Source of the DNA: Microcaldota archaeon
GTDB lineage: Archaea; Micrarchaeota; Micrarchaeia; Anstonellales; Bilamarchaeaceae
Direction of reading: 5' to 3'
Assembly (NCBI GenBank): GCA_016212525.1
Contig: JACRGD010000005.1
Coordinates: 216,304-280,303 of the forward strand
Length of the DNA stretch: 64,000 nucleotides
Below, piece by piece: positions 7,819 through 17,289 of this stretch. The translations under genes were made by a program, and so were the position numbers. How positions within the stretch are numbered: position 1 is the first letter of the stretch; each line of letters opens with the position of its first letter. Under the pieces are notes generated by a model. The model was given only the letters and a program-made list of their open reading frames with translations. It did not search any database and was not told the origin of the DNA.

Positions 7819-8592
7819 TCAATGAGTTATGTTGCGATTCCTGCCTTTCTCTTCTTTTATCTGTGTTTCTATTTCTCCATATGTTTCTCGCCAGTTTTTT
7901 TCTATTTCTACTATTGTAAATTCCAACGTTCTTATGAAGAGATCTATAAATTGATTGTAGTTGTCTAAGTTGTCTCCTTCTGTGTTAAAATGGAGGTCTA
8001 TTTTTCCGTTCAGGTTTGGGTGTACTGTTTGACTCAAGTTATTTTCCATAAACAGCAGAAATGTGCATGTTTTCTTATCTGTCTCAAAATTTTTAGCTAG
8101 CTGTTTGAGTGTTAATCTCAAGCTTACGAACTGTTTTCTTATCTTTTCCTGTAATCTAATGTCGTTTATTTCTGAAATTTTTACCCTGTCCGTCAAAATT
8201 AAAAGGGTCTCGACTTTTTTGGGACTGATTTTAATCTCTCTTAAACTCGCTCCATGTTCCACTAATGTTCTGAGTATTGAATTGCATGCATGAATACGTC
8301 CATTTGTTAAGAGTAAGTAAATGTCTCGTATGCACATATCAATTGAACTACGACAAATGATCCAATAAGTCAAAATTAACCTCTGATTAGCTGTTTTATT
8401 TCTAATTTCCCCATTATTTTTGATTGATATTGTCCAATTAACGTATGACAAATATTCTTGGTCTATTTGCTCTAATTTTTTGTAGTATGCTGCTATTTTA
8501 TCTTCTAGTTCTTTCAGTTTGTTTTTATCAACGTTCTCTTCAAAACTCTCTCTACTTTTTTCTATTTCGGTCAGAATCCTATCAATTGTCAT
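7819..8592 (-). CDS. Hypothetical protein, helical, function unknown
   Basis: I do not recognise this 257-aa protein. Residues 1-50 are a charged coiled-coil-like helix (ESFEENVDKNKLKELEDK). The middle is helical and includes CRSSIDMCIRDIYLLLTNGRIHACNSILRTLVEHGASLRE (written here only as a landmark around residues 80-118), a layout of conserved-looking R, D, R and E residues reminiscent of HEPN-like or DUF5677-type proteins; that resemblance is weak. The C-terminus is polar. No signal peptide or membrane segment. It stands alone between tRNA-Pro and the divergent membrane-anchored gene at 8683. Confidence 0.55.
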   Translation of the reverse strand: MTIDRILTEIEKSRESFEENVDKNKLKELEDKIAAYYKKLEQIDQEYLSYVNWTISIKNNGEIRNKTANQRLILTYWIICRSSIDMCIRDIYLLLTNGRIHACNSILRTLVEHGASLREIKISPKKVETLLILTDRVKISEINDIRLQEKIRKQFVSLRLTLKQLAKNFETDKKTCTFLLFMENNLSQTVHPNLNGKIDLHFNTEGDNLDNYNQFIDLFIRTLEFTIVEIEKNWRETYGEIETQIKEEKGRNRNITH

Positions 8593-8682
8593 TTCCTTCT
8601 TTCTCTGTTTCTACTTAAAACTGCCTCTGTCTCAATCGAATACGCATATAAACTTTCCAGTTTAGCTTATATTCAGGTTTAT

Positions 8683-9795
8683 ATGGATGTAAAACAAGGC
8701 TGGGTCTATCTTTACTATGTCTTTGATATTGCTAATGAAATTCGACTCGAAAAACTTGAAAAAGTCTTCGGTAAGCGGCCTGTAGAGTCTCAATTTACCT
8801 ACAAACGAATAACTCCAAATCACGTTTCCTATTCCCAACCCCCTCTTTCAATAAAACTGGGAACTCGTCAAAAGGATTTAGGCGACGGGGTTAAACTTAA
8901 TTTCCGTATTTCTGCAAAGTTCTATGATTTTGGTGCTGTTAGTTTTAAGTTGTCCTTCCCTTTTTCAGGAACCTTTGCTGAACTAACAAAAATCAGTGCA
9001 CGAATAAATGGCAATTCCGACCTCGAAAAAGACATTCGACACGAGCTCGAACGAATAAAGGCAGAAATTCAGGATGTGCTTGTAGGGCCCGCTCCAAATA
9101 CTCTTTATGAGGACTATATCGTATTCCACATTCAGACTCTTGAGAAGCCTGCTCCTGCACTTGATTTCGTTACGCAAAATGCAAATGCTCTTGCCAAGAT
9201 CATCAGGTCTGACTCTGGGGAACTTAGCGACTCCCTTGTAAAGGAAACTCTTCGAAATTCGCTTTCTTACTACGTTGACGATCTTGTAATTCTGGACTGG
9301 AGCGCGGCACTTATTTTGGACCCATTTGAAATCACAGATACCCTCGAAATCATTGAATTTGCAACTATTGAGGCTCTTGAATTAAGAGTTTATGATTCTG
9401 TTTTGGAATCCGAGCTGGAAAAAACATATGCATCTATTGATAAGGTCAACTCTCAGCCTTGGTTCATTTTGGCGATCGAGCCTTTCTCTCCAGTTCTTAT
9501 GCGTCTTGAAGCCACCAGAATGGATGTCGTAGAGATAATCGATAAGGTTGAAAATACCCTAAAGCTCGTAGGTGATCCATATCCGGTGCGTGTCTATCGT
9601 TCTGCTGCCGAGAGTTTTAGAATTAAAGAATGGAAATCGAATGTTAAGGACAAGCTTGATACGATGGAAGAATTTTACGATACATTAGTTGGCCGAATCC
9701 AGACAAATCGACTTCTTCTCCTGGAATTTTTCATGCTTCTTATCTTCCTTGTTGAATTTGTGCTATTGCTGTTGCCCGTACTGGGTGTTAAATGA
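8683..9795 (+). CDS. Membrane-anchored protein, possibly RMD1/DUF155-like
   Basis: 370 aa. Soluble for most of its length, with one strong C-terminal membrane segment (about residues 342-367). The layout of the last 190 residues, an LDWSAALILD segment followed by long helices and an arginine-containing helix just before the membrane anchor (RIQTNRLLLLEFFMLL), recalls the RMD1/YagE (DUF155) family, in which a C-terminal helix pair ends in a membrane anchor. I hold this at low confidence. The TATAAAC box about 30 nt upstream fits the ATG at 8683. Its stop overlaps the start of lipA by 4 nt (ATGA), so the two are co-transcribed and translationally linked. Confidence 0.6.
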   Translation: MDVKQGWVYLYYVFDIANEIRLEKLEKVFGKRPVESQFTYKRITPNHVSYSQPPLSIKLGTRQKDLGDGVKLNFRISAKFYDFGAVSFKLSFPFSGTFAELTKISARINGNSDLEKDIRHELERIKAEIQDVLVGPAPNTLYEDYIVFHIQTLEKPAPALDFVTQNANALAKIIRSDSGELSDSLVKETLRNSLSYYVDDLVILDWSAALILDPFEITDTLEIIEFATIEALELRVYDSVLESELEKTYASIDKVNSQPWFILAIEPFSPVLMRLEATRMDVVEIIDKVENTLKLVGDPYPVRVYRSAAESFRIKEWKSNVKDKLDTMEEFYDTLVGRIQTNRLLLLEFFMLLIFLVEFVLLLLPVLGVK

Positions 9796-10739
9796 TGCTG
9801 TGCAATTCTGCTTCAGGACCTAACCCTATTTCTCTTAAATTTGTCACTGGTTCTGCTCTCAAAAAACCCGACTGGCTCAAAATTCGTTTTGAATCAAACT
9901 CCAACTCGTATCACATCGCCAATCTTGGTAAAACTTACAATCTACATTCGGTTTGTCAGAGTGCTCACTGCCCCAACCGCAGCGAGTGCTGGTCTGGCGG
10001 GACTGCGAGCTTCATGATTATGGGTGAAGAGTGCACTCGCGGTTGTCGATTCTGCGCAGTAAAAACAAATCTTGCACCAAAACCTCTCGATCCAAGCGAG
10101 CCGGAAAATCTTGCAACTGCTATTGCAACTCTGAATCTTCGCTATGCTGTCGTGACCTCTGTAGCTCGTGATGATCTAATCGATGAGGGCTCAAATCATT
10201 TTGCCTCTTGCATTCGTGCACTTAAGCGAAAGCAGCCCTCTCTTCTAGTCGAAGTTCTGGTTCCTGATTTTAAGGCAAAGCGTAACCTTCTTCAAAACAT
10301 AATCGATGCCCGGCCTGATGTCATTTCCCATAATCTCGAGACTGTTGAGCGTCTTACTCCCTTCGTTCGTGATCTTCGTGCCAAATATCGACAATCTCTT
10401 GAGGTTCTGCGTCTCTATCTGGAACTTTCAGGTGGCAAGATCATTACAAAGTCCGGACTGATGGTTGGTCTTGGTGAATCTGAATCGGAGGTTCATCAGA
10501 CAATGGTTGATCTTCGCGATGTTGGAGTTGAAATTTTGACCGTTGGCCAATATCTCCAGCCAACTTCTACGGCTCGTCACCTTCCTGTCAAGGAGTATGT
10601 TCATCCAGATCAATTCAAAAAATATGAAAAATTAGGTTATGATTTGGGTTTCAAATATGTTGCCAGCGGACCTTTTGTTCGCAGTTCATACAAGGCAGCC
10701 GAACCATTTATACAGAAGATTTTGGAAAGTCGGATTTAG
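9792..10739 (+). CDS. lipA: Lipoyl synthase
   Basis: Radical SAM enzyme that inserts two sulfurs into protein-bound octanoyl groups to make the lipoyl cofactor. Both cluster motifs are present: the auxiliary-cluster cysteines in CQSAHCPNRSECW, and the radical SAM CTRGCRFC. The C-terminal RSSY motif, which supplies the serine ligand of the auxiliary cluster, is also seen. Length (315 aa) is normal. It starts inside the stop of the preceding membrane-anchored gene; GGGTG lies 5 nt upstream. The substrate is presumably the E2 lipoyl domain encoded 3 kb downstream. Confidence 0.95.
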   Translation: MMLCNSASGPNPISLKFVTGSALKKPDWLKIRFESNSNSYHIANLGKTYNLHSVCQSAHCPNRSECWSGGTASFMIMGEECTRGCRFCAVKTNLAPKPLDPSEPENLATAIATLNLRYAVVTSVARDDLIDEGSNHFASCIRALKRKQPSLLVEVLVPDFKAKRNLLQNIIDARPDVISHNLETVERLTPFVRDLRAKYRQSLEVLRLYLELSGGKIITKSGLMVGLGESESEVHQTMVDLRDVGVEILTVGQYLQPTSTARHLPVKEYVHPDQFKKYEKLGYDLGFKYVASGPFVRSSYKAAEPFIQKILESRI

Positions 10740-10754
10740 ATTTTTATCGGCCCT

Positions 10755-11729
10755 TTATCGCGTTCTGTTGTTTCCCTTCAAGTATTCAGTTAACTGTCTT
10801 TTTAATTCATGTTCTACCTGTTTCAAATCTGCGACTGTTTTAGCCATTTCTATTCTTTGAGATGCCTCTTCTACCAGTTCATGGCATCTTGTGAATGTTT
10901 CAAGACTTTTTGCAATCGTTATCCGGTCCGACTCTTTGGTGGGGTGAGTGTTTCTCTCTTCCCACGCTCTGAAATGCTCATCGACAAGTTTGACCAACCT
11001 ATCTTGCAGTTCAAATTTTATTGCAATTTTTCCGTCCCTGTCTTCTGGTAGCCCATCGTAATAATTTGGATAGTCTACTATAATTACTATCTTGTCATCT
11101 GCCGGCTGTGCCATCGATTTATGATTGAATCCCCTTAGTACCAGATATGGTTTTGGATATCCTTCAAGGTTCCGGACGAGTTCTGCATCGCGCGCCAAAT
11201 TCAATCTAGTAAATGCGCCTTCCTTCTCCTTTATTGCTTTTTCTAGATCTACTGCTGATGCGGAGCAATCGATCTCGATGCATGCAGCATCATAGAATTT
11301 AATTATCCAGTCGATTTCCAAATTAAAAATTTCTCTTGTAACTGGTTCATAGGTATAATCTACTCTTTCTATCCCTGCTTCTCTTAAAAGACCCATTAAA
11401 ATTTTTTCATCTCTTGATATTGCGAGTTCATGCCAAAGTGTCTTACGCGTGCCTCCTACATAAGCTTCCACTTCTTTAGCCCCCATTTCTCTTCCTTCTT
11501 CAAACATACTCCAAAGTTTTTCTCTCATCCGAGCTCTTCCTTCTGGTTTTTTATTTAGTTTGGGATGAACTGCCTGAAGCACCAATTTTCTTTCTTCTGG
11601 GGTTATGGAGAGCATGTCCATAGATATACTTGCAACTCCATCCAAGAGTGGGCGCGCATTTCTTACGAATGCTGCGGGTGCAGGTGCATGTGGGTGAAAA
11701 TAATATCTTTTTTCTTTTAACTGGGTCAT
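10755..11729 (-). CDS. Conserved-looking soluble protein of unknown function
   Basis: 324 aa, no signal peptide or membrane segment, which I cannot assign. The N-terminus is notable (YYFHPHAPAPAAFVRNA). The middle contains IERVDYTYEPVTREIFNLEIDWIIKFYDAACIEIDC (a span around residues 118-153), followed by segments such as YPKPYLVLRGFNHKSMAQPADDK. The C-terminal 90 residues are charged helix, likely a coiled coil (VEEASQRIEMAKTVADLKQ). It stands alone, convergent with lipA and divergent from the pyruvate dehydrogenase operon. A TATAAAC box lies about 36 nt upstream of the start. Confidence 0.6.
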   Translation of the reverse strand: MTQLKEKRYYFHPHAPAPAAFVRNARPLLDGVASISMDMLSITPEERKLVLQAVHPKLNKKPEGRARMREKLWSMFEEGREMGAKEVEAYVGGTRKTLWHELAISRDEKILMGLLREAGIERVDYTYEPVTREIFNLEIDWIIKFYDAACIEIDCSASAVDLEKAIKEKEGAFTRLNLARDAELVRNLEGYPKPYLVLRGFNHKSMAQPADDKIVIIVDYPNYYDGLPEDRDGKIAIKFELQDRLVKLVDEHFRAWEERNTHPTKESDRITIAKSLETFTRCHELVEEASQRIEMAKTVADLKQVEHELKRQLTEYLKGNNRTR

Positions 11730-11847
11730 TTCAGTTCATTTCTCTTTTGTTATAATTAGTTTATATTTATATTAGTTCATCACGTTCTGACCTGTTATCA
11801 GATAAAATGATTTATTAAACTACTCTCGGTTATCCCCACTGATTCAT

Positions 11848-12912
11848 ATGCCAATTACCAAAGCCTTCGAAGGTAAAATCGATTATGTTCAGATACTTGA
11901 CAAGGATGGTAACATAGATCAAACTCTCGATCCAAAACTGCCAGACGAACTTTTAGATAAATTGTATCGTTTTATGGTTCTCGCCCGAACTTGGGATAAG
12001 AAATGTCTCGCTCTACAGCGAACTGGTCGAATGTATACTTATGCCCCCCTTGAAGGTCAGGAGGCCATCATTGTAGGTGCGGCTCTTGCGCTTAACAAAG
12101 AGGATTGGATTTTTCCAACCTATCGGGAATCCTTCCTCTATCACATTCGTGGTGCAGAGCTCTGGAAAATAAATTTGGGTTGGATGGGTATGGAAGACGG
12201 CCTTAAATTAGATAAGTCCATGCACTGCTTTCCTCTGGCAATTCCAATTGCAACTCAATTTCCGCACTCAGTTGGTGCGGCGTATGCTCTTAAGCAAAAA
12301 GGCATTAAGGCAGCCACTCTCTCCTTTGGCGGAGATGGCAGTACGAGCGAGGGCGATTTCCATGATGCCCTTAATTTTGCAGGTGTTCTAAACACTCCAT
12401 CTGTTTTCCTTGTTTCAAATAACGGCTTTGCAATTTCTGTTCCCAGAAAATGGCAGACCAAATCCGAGACTATTGCCCAGAAGGCATTGGCCTATGGCAT
12501 CAAGGGAGTCCAGATCGATGGCAATGATGTCTTATGCGTTTATTCGACAATCAAGCGTGCGCTTGATATGGCCCGGGATGGAAAAGGTCAGATGCTTATT
12601 GAAGCAGTTACTTATCGTATGGGACCTCATACTACTGCGGACGATCCAAAGAAATATCGCAATGAGGAAGAGGTTGCATATTGGCGCGAACGAGATCCGA
12701 TCAAGCGTTTTCAACTTTACCTAAAGGGACGCGGTCTTTGGAGTATGGAATACGAGCAGCGCATCCTTGAGGAATCCTCAAAATTAGTCGAGGATGCAGT
12801 TGCTAAATCTGAGGCATATCAGCCTGATCCAAAAGAAATTTTCCGATATGTCTTTGCCAATATGACTCCCGATCTGGAGGAGCAAATGCAACAATGCTTC
12901 GAGAAAAAGTAG
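11848..12912 (+). CDS. pdhA: Pyruvate (2-oxoacid) dehydrogenase E1 alpha
   Basis: Thiamine-diphosphate half of the E1 decarboxylase of the pyruvate/2-oxoacid dehydrogenase complex. The ThDP motif GDGSTSEGDFHDALN ends in SNN, about 30 residues after the GDG. Upstream are the family segments LEGQEAIIVG and FPTYRES. Length (354 aa) fits the Gram-positive/Thermoplasma-like heterotetrameric E1. It is the first gene of a four-gene operon. A TTATTAAAC box about 30 nt upstream predicts a very short leader. The true 2-oxoacid (pyruvate or branched-chain) is not decided by sequence; archaeal homologues include both kinds. Confidence 0.9.
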   Translation: MPITKAFEGKIDYVQILDKDGNIDQTLDPKLPDELLDKLYRFMVLARTWDKKCLALQRTGRMYTYAPLEGQEAIIVGAALALNKEDWIFPTYRESFLYHIRGAELWKINLGWMGMEDGLKLDKSMHCFPLAIPIATQFPHSVGAAYALKQKGIKAATLSFGGDGSTSEGDFHDALNFAGVLNTPSVFLVSNNGFAISVPRKWQTKSETIAQKALAYGIKGVQIDGNDVLCVYSTIKRALDMARDGKGQMLIEAVTYRMGPHTTADDPKKYRNEEEVAYWRERDPIKRFQLYLKGRGLWSMEYEQRILEESSKLVEDAVAKSEAYQPDPKEIFRYVFANMTPDLEEQMQQCFEKK

Positions 12913-12921
12913 GTGATTTTC

Positions 12922-13896
12922 ATGCGTATCAATATGGTTGAAGCGATAAATTCTGCCCTTGTGCAGGAAATGGAACGAGACAAAGACATCGTTGTTATGG
13001 GCGAAGATGTCGGTGTCGATGGCGGTGTTTTTAGGGTAACTGATGGTCTTTATTCCAAATTCGGCCGCGAGCGGGTTATCGATACGCCTCTTTCTGAAGC
13101 CGGTATAATCGGCGTTGCAACTGGCATGGCTGCGCTGGGCCTCAGGCCCGTTCCAGAGATCCAATTTCAGGGCTTCGAATATGTTGCATATCATCATTTT
13201 GCTCAGCATATTGCCCGATTGCGCAATCGGACTCGCGGCTCAGTAACTGTTCCGATGGTAGTTCGTCTTCCCTATAGTGGCGGAATCAAAGCTCTCGAGC
13301 ACCACAGCGAAAGTCTTGAAACTATTTATCTTCATGTTCCGGGTCTTAAGGTCGTTGCGCCTTCTTCGCCATCTGAGGCAAAAGGTCTTCTGGCCGCGGC
13401 GCTAGTTGATCCGGATCCGGTTCTTTATTTCGAACCAAAACGACTCTATCGCGCATTTAAGGAAGAAGTCTCTGAGGAAAGATACGAAATTCCAATTGGC
13501 AAGGCCAATGTTCTCAAAGAAGGTAATGATGTTACGCTGATTACCTGGGGCGCATATACGCACGTTTGCAAGGATGTCGTTCCTGAAGCCGAAAAACAAG
13601 GTGTTTCGATCGAACACATCGATTTGCGAAGTCTCTCTCCTTGTGATTGGCCTGCCATACTCAAATCCGTCCAAAAAACCGGTCGTTGTGTTGTTGTTCA
13701 TGAGGCTGTTAAGACTCTTGGTTTTGGTGCTGAGATTTCAGCTCGTATTATGGAAAAAGCATTCCTGTCTCTGGAAGCTCCAGTTAATCGAATTACTGCG
13801 TGGGACATAACCATCCCATATCCAAAAATGGAAGACTACTATTTCCCTGACAAGAAACGGATCCTATCTGGTATTTTGGAGACTGCCAGATATTAA
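12922..13896 (+). CDS. pdhB: Pyruvate (2-oxoacid) dehydrogenase E1 beta
   Basis: Second half of E1, forming the alpha2-beta2 tetramer. Family segments: MVEAINSALVQEMERD, VVMGEDVG, the DTPLSEAGIIGVATG block and GSVTVPMVVRLPYSGG. 324 aa. I moved the start to the ATG at 12922 because GGTGAT lies 5 nt upstream; a longer frame opens with GTG at 12913 directly after the pdhA stop and would bury the ribosome binding site. Spacing to pdhA is 9 nt and to pdhC 19 nt. Confidence 0.92.
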   Translation: MRINMVEAINSALVQEMERDKDIVVMGEDVGVDGGVFRVTDGLYSKFGRERVIDTPLSEAGIIGVATGMAALGLRPVPEIQFQGFEYVAYHHFAQHIARLRNRTRGSVTVPMVVRLPYSGGIKALEHHSESLETIYLHVPGLKVVAPSSPSEAKGLLAAALVDPDPVLYFEPKRLYRAFKEEVSEERYEIPIGKANVLKEGNDVTLITWGAYTHVCKDVVPEAEKQGVSIEHIDLRSLSPCDWPAILKSVQKTGRCVVVHEAVKTLGFGAEISARIMEKAFLSLEAPVNRITAWDITIPYPKMEDYYFPDKKRILSGILETARY

Positions 13897-13915
13897 CTTT
13901 GCGTGAGGTTTTATT

Positions 13916-15337
13916 ATGGTCAAAGAATTTATTTTTCCCGATGTCGGTGAAGGCATTCATGAAGGCAAGATCGTCAAATGGCATGCAAAAGTTGGCGATC
14001 AGGTAAAAGCGGATGTTACTATTGTCGAAGTCGAAACTGACAAAGCGATCGTTGAACTTCCCTCTCCTGCAACTGGAACTGTTCTTAAGATTAATCATGC
14101 TGAGGGTGAAACCGTCAAGGTTGGCGAAGTTTTGGTTGTGATTGGTTCGCCTGGTGAGTCTATTTCTACTTCAGGTCCCTCGGATTTGTCATCTTCAGTT
14201 GCTCGACCAAGCGCTGCTCAACAATCCCCTGTCGATCTGGCTTTCAAAGAACCTGATTCTTCTGTAGCACAAAAACAAATATCTGCGCCATTTAGTGTTC
14301 CTCGAGAGGAAACAAAGCCTCCAATGCCCGGTTCCACACAGACGGGTCCCATTGCATCTGCTCCTCTTTTTGCAAGTACTACTGAAATTTCCACTGTTGG
14401 CATTGTTCTTCCGGGCCAGATTTTAGCAACTCCCTCGACCAGAAAACTCGCCAGGGATTTAGGTTTAGATATCTCAAAAGTCAGGGGTACTGGGCCTGCG
14501 GGACGAATTACGGCTGAAGATGTTCGTTCTGTGGCTTCCGGTTCTGCTCCTTCGACACCCTCTGCGATCTCCAGTTCATCGGCCCTAGAGCAAACCCGGC
14601 CTGCCATGTCTTCTGTATCCGTTTCTGTTTCAGGTTCGGATCAGAGAATTCCTCTTTCGGGAATCCGCAAGGTCATATCCGATCGGATGGTCTACTCAAA
14701 AACACACATTCCCCACGCGTGCGGAATGGATTTTGCAGATGTTACTTCTTTAGTCGATTTTCGGGAACATGAGAAAAAAACTCTGGAAGCTCGCGGGATC
14801 AAACTTACCTACCTGCCATTTGTTGTCAAGGCGTGTGCGCTTGCTCTACGAAAATTCCCTTATCTAAACTCCAGCTTCGATGAGCAAAAACAGGAGATCG
14901 TTATTCGAAAAGACATTAACATTGGAATCGCTGTTGACACTTCAGAGGGACTAATCGTTCCGAACATAAAGAATGCCGATCAAAAATCTATCCTCCAGAT
15001 CGCCTGGGAGATCGAACATCTCGCCTCTCTTGCACGCGAGCGAAAACTCAAAGTCGAAGATATGCGAAACGGTACCTTTACTCTAACCAACATCGGAAGC
15101 GTAGGTGGCTTCTTCTCAACTCCGATAATCAATCCCCCTGAAGTCGGAATCATGGGTGTTCATCGCATTAAGGACATGGCATTGGTGGTCGATGGAAAGG
15201 TCGAGCCAAGAAAAGTTCTTGGTCTTTCGCTCTGTTTCGATCATCGGGTTGTCGATGGTGCAATGGCGACTCTATTTATGAATGAAGTCAAGCAATACCT
15301 GGAAGATCCGGCATTGATGCTTCTTAGTATGGTTTAG
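13916..15337 (+). CDS. pdhC: Dihydrolipoamide acyltransferase E2
   Basis: Core acyltransferase. Order: one lipoyl domain (residues 1-77) with the modified lysine in EVETDKAIVELPSP; a Ser/Pro/Ala-rich linker; the peripheral subunit-binding domain around residues 170-205 (TPSTRKLARDLGLDISKVRGTGPAGRI); a second Ser-rich linker; and the catalytic domain with FDHRVVDGA near the C-terminus (His and Asp of H-x-x-x-D-G). 473 aa. A GTGAGG sequence precedes the ATG. Its lysine is the likely target of both LipA and the LplA/accessory pair in this window. Confidence 0.93.
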   Translation: MVKEFIFPDVGEGIHEGKIVKWHAKVGDQVKADVTIVEVETDKAIVELPSPATGTVLKINHAEGETVKVGEVLVVIGSPGESISTSGPSDLSSSVARPSAAQQSPVDLAFKEPDSSVAQKQISAPFSVPREETKPPMPGSTQTGPIASAPLFASTTEISTVGIVLPGQILATPSTRKLARDLGLDISKVRGTGPAGRITAEDVRSVASGSAPSTPSAISSSSALEQTRPAMSSVSVSVSGSDQRIPLSGIRKVISDRMVYSKTHIPHACGMDFADVTSLVDFREHEKKTLEARGIKLTYLPFVVKACALALRKFPYLNSSFDEQKQEIVIRKDINIGIAVDTSEGLIVPNIKNADQKSILQIAWEIEHLASLARERKLKVEDMRNGTFTLTNIGSVGGFFSTPIINPPEVGIMGVHRIKDMALVVDGKVEPRKVLGLSLCFDHRVVDGAMATLFMNEVKQYLEDPALMLLSMV

Positions 15338-15346
15338 GTGTTTGTC

Positions 15347-16756
15347 ATGGTTATGGGTCAACTTAGTACAGAAACAGATCTTGTAATAATTGGCGCCGGA
15401 CCAGGCGGTTACACTGCAGCAATCCGGGCCGCTCAGCTTGGTCTTGATGTCCTTCTGGTCGAAAAAAACTACTTTGGCGGAACCTGCACTAATGTCGGTT
15501 GCATTCCTTCTAAAGCAATGATCCATGCTGCCGATGTCAAGTTTGAAGCAGAATCTGACTGGGCAAAAGAAATGGGTATTGACGCTAAAATCGCTCTCAA
15601 TTTCGCTCAGACTAAAAAATGGCGCGACAACGTGGTTCTCGAGTTGCGAAAAGGCATCGAAACCCTCTGCAAACTCCGTGGTGTGGATACTCTAAAGGGT
15701 GAGGCTTTTTTTACTTCTTCAAACACTCTTTCCGTGGAAACTGAAACGGGAATTCGTGCCGTAACTTTCAAAAAGGCAATAATTGCAACCGGTACAAAAA
15801 TCAAAGCTATTCCTAATCTTCCTTATGATCACCAAAAAATTATTTCTTCTGATGATGTTTTCTCTCTAACCGAACTTCCAAAGAATCTTATTGTTGTTGG
15901 TGGCGGCTACATTGCAGTTGAGATGGCAAATCTTTTCATGAAGTTAGGTTCAAATGTGACTCTTATTCATCGCGGCGACCGATTACTTAAGACTATGGAA
16001 CCAGAAATAACCGAAATCCTTCATCGTATGATGTCTGAATATGGCACTTCAATGCTACTAAATAGTGAAATTACTAAAACCGATGGCAACATTGCCTACG
16101 TTCGAACTCCCGAGGGCGAAAAAAAGATCGAATTTGATAAAATTCTGGTTGCTGCAGGGCGCTCCCCCAATCTTGCGAATCTGAATCTTGACAAAACAAA
16201 AGTTACTCTTAATTCTGATGGGCTAATTACTGTCAATAAGTCCATGCAAACTACCGACGAAAATATTTTTGCAATCGGTGACATTGTTCCAGGACCTCAA
16301 CTCGCCCATAAGGCATTTAAGGAAGGTAAAGTTGCTGCAGAGGCGATCTCGGGCTTAAAGAGCGAATTTGATACTCTTGCGATCCCGATGGTTGTCTTTT
16401 CCGATCCTGAAATCGCAGTTGTTGGTCTTTCCGAAAAAGAAGCTATTGATCGAGGCTACAAAGTTAAGGTCGGTAAAATGCCCTTTTCTGCCTCAGGTAA
16501 GGCCCGCTCGATAAACAAAACTGATGGTTTTGTAAAAATTGTTTCAACCTCTGAGGGAGTAATCCTAGGTGTCCATATTGTTGGTTATGGTGCTGGAAAT
16601 CTTATTGGAGAAGGAACACTGGCAATCGAAATGGCGGCTCTTCTTGAAGATCTAGCTGCTACGATACATCCACATCCGACCCTTCCCGAAGCGCTCGGCG
16701 AGGCGGCTGAAGATGCTCTTGGTACTGTTATTCACCTATACCGTGGCAAAAAATAG
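15347..16756 (+). CDS. lpdA: Dihydrolipoamide dehydrogenase E3
   Basis: FAD enzyme that reoxidises the E2 dihydrolipoyl group with NAD. FAD motif GAGPGGYTAA; redox-active disulfide in GGTCTNVGCIPSK; NAD motif VGGGYIAVEMA; second FAD motif FAIGDI; C-terminal catalytic pair in HPHPTLPEAL. I chose ATG 15347, 6 nt after AGGTG; the GTG at 15338 immediately after the pdhC stop is part of that site. It ends the operon and is followed by a hairpin pair and the convergent thioredoxin-like gene. Confidence 0.94.
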   Translation: MVMGQLSTETDLVIIGAGPGGYTAAIRAAQLGLDVLLVEKNYFGGTCTNVGCIPSKAMIHAADVKFEAESDWAKEMGIDAKIALNFAQTKKWRDNVVLELRKGIETLCKLRGVDTLKGEAFFTSSNTLSVETETGIRAVTFKKAIIATGTKIKAIPNLPYDHQKIISSDDVFSLTELPKNLIVVGGGYIAVEMANLFMKLGSNVTLIHRGDRLLKTMEPEITEILHRMMSEYGTSMLLNSEITKTDGNIAYVRTPEGEKKIEFDKILVAAGRSPNLANLNLDKTKVTLNSDGLITVNKSMQTTDENIFAIGDIVPGPQLAHKAFKEGKVAAEAISGLKSEFDTLAIPMVVFSDPEIAVVGLSEKEAIDRGYKVKVGKMPFSASGKARSINKTDGFVKIVSTSEGVILGVHIVGYGAGNLIGEGTLAIEMAALLEDLAATIHPHPTLPEALGEAAEDALGTVIHLYRGKK

Positions 16757-16809
16757 TCTGTCTTTCTGTGTAAGTCAAATCTTCTGCCTTAATTCGATCA
16801 TTCCTAAGG

Positions 16810-16854
16810 GCCGACTGGTTGGCTGGATTTACTTGGGATTTGGGGAGGTCCCAA
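16810..16854. terminator. Two adjacent hairpins between convergent genes
   Basis: GCCGA (16810-16814) pairs with TTGGC (16819-16823) around CTGG, and TTGGGA (16833-16838) pairs with TCCCAA (16849-16854). The second is followed by T-rich and then A-rich sequence. They lie between the ends of lpdA and the minus-strand thioredoxin-like gene, so a shared transcript-end signal is likely. Confidence 0.35.
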
Positions 16855-16895
16855 TTCGCTTTTGGGTTTAATTAAATAAAAAAATATTTTTGTTT

Positions 16896-17285
16896 CTATT
16901 TGCTCTCGTTATATTGACAGCCTGATCTCTGGGCCAATTCTTTGAAGCTAACCTCGCCCTCTACTCGTTCGCCGTTTGCGAACTCCCAGGTTGGATATCC
17001 TACGATTCCTGCTGCTTTGCATTGTGCTGTTTCTGAATTTCCATCCGGTTCGGAGCATTCGACATACTTGATCTTGGACCAAGAATCACCAAAGCTTTTC
17101 TTTTGGGCATTGCAGTGCGGACACCAGAAAGCTCCATACATAGTGGTATTTTTCTCTCCTAGACATATGGCGAGTGCCTCTATCTTTTCTTTGTTTGGTG
17201 CAGGTGCTGCTGTAAAATATGCATATGCCATTACTGCCAATATGACTACTGCTGCGATTATGATTGCCTTGTTGTCTATTTTCAT
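16896..17285 (-). CDS. Membrane-anchored thioredoxin-like protein
   Basis: 129 aa. One N-terminal membrane anchor (about residues 6-25) is followed by a thioredoxin-like domain with the redox motif FWCPHC preceded by MYGA. The pattern YGAFWCPHC plus later paired cysteines (CSEPDGNSETAQC) and the cis-proline region GYPTWEFANG matches the thioredoxin-like domain that partners or is fused to VKOR. It probably makes or reshuffles disulfides outside the membrane. No VKOR gene is seen in the window. The start is the ATG at 17285, with GTGAT 4 nt upstream overlapping the end of tdh; a TTG-initiated longer frame is less likely. Confidence 0.8.
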   Translation of the reverse strand: MKIDNKAIIIAAVVILAVMAYAYFTAAPAPNKEKIEALAICLGEKNTTMYGAFWCPHCNAQKKSFGDSWSKIKYVECSEPDGNSETAQCKAAGIVGYPTWEFANGERVEGEVSFKELAQRSGCQYNESK

Positions 17286-17289
17286 GTAA

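Noticed and set aside
14218-14607. 129-codon minus-strand frame inside pdhC
   Set aside because: Antisense shadow of the Ser/Pro/Ala-rich linker of E2.
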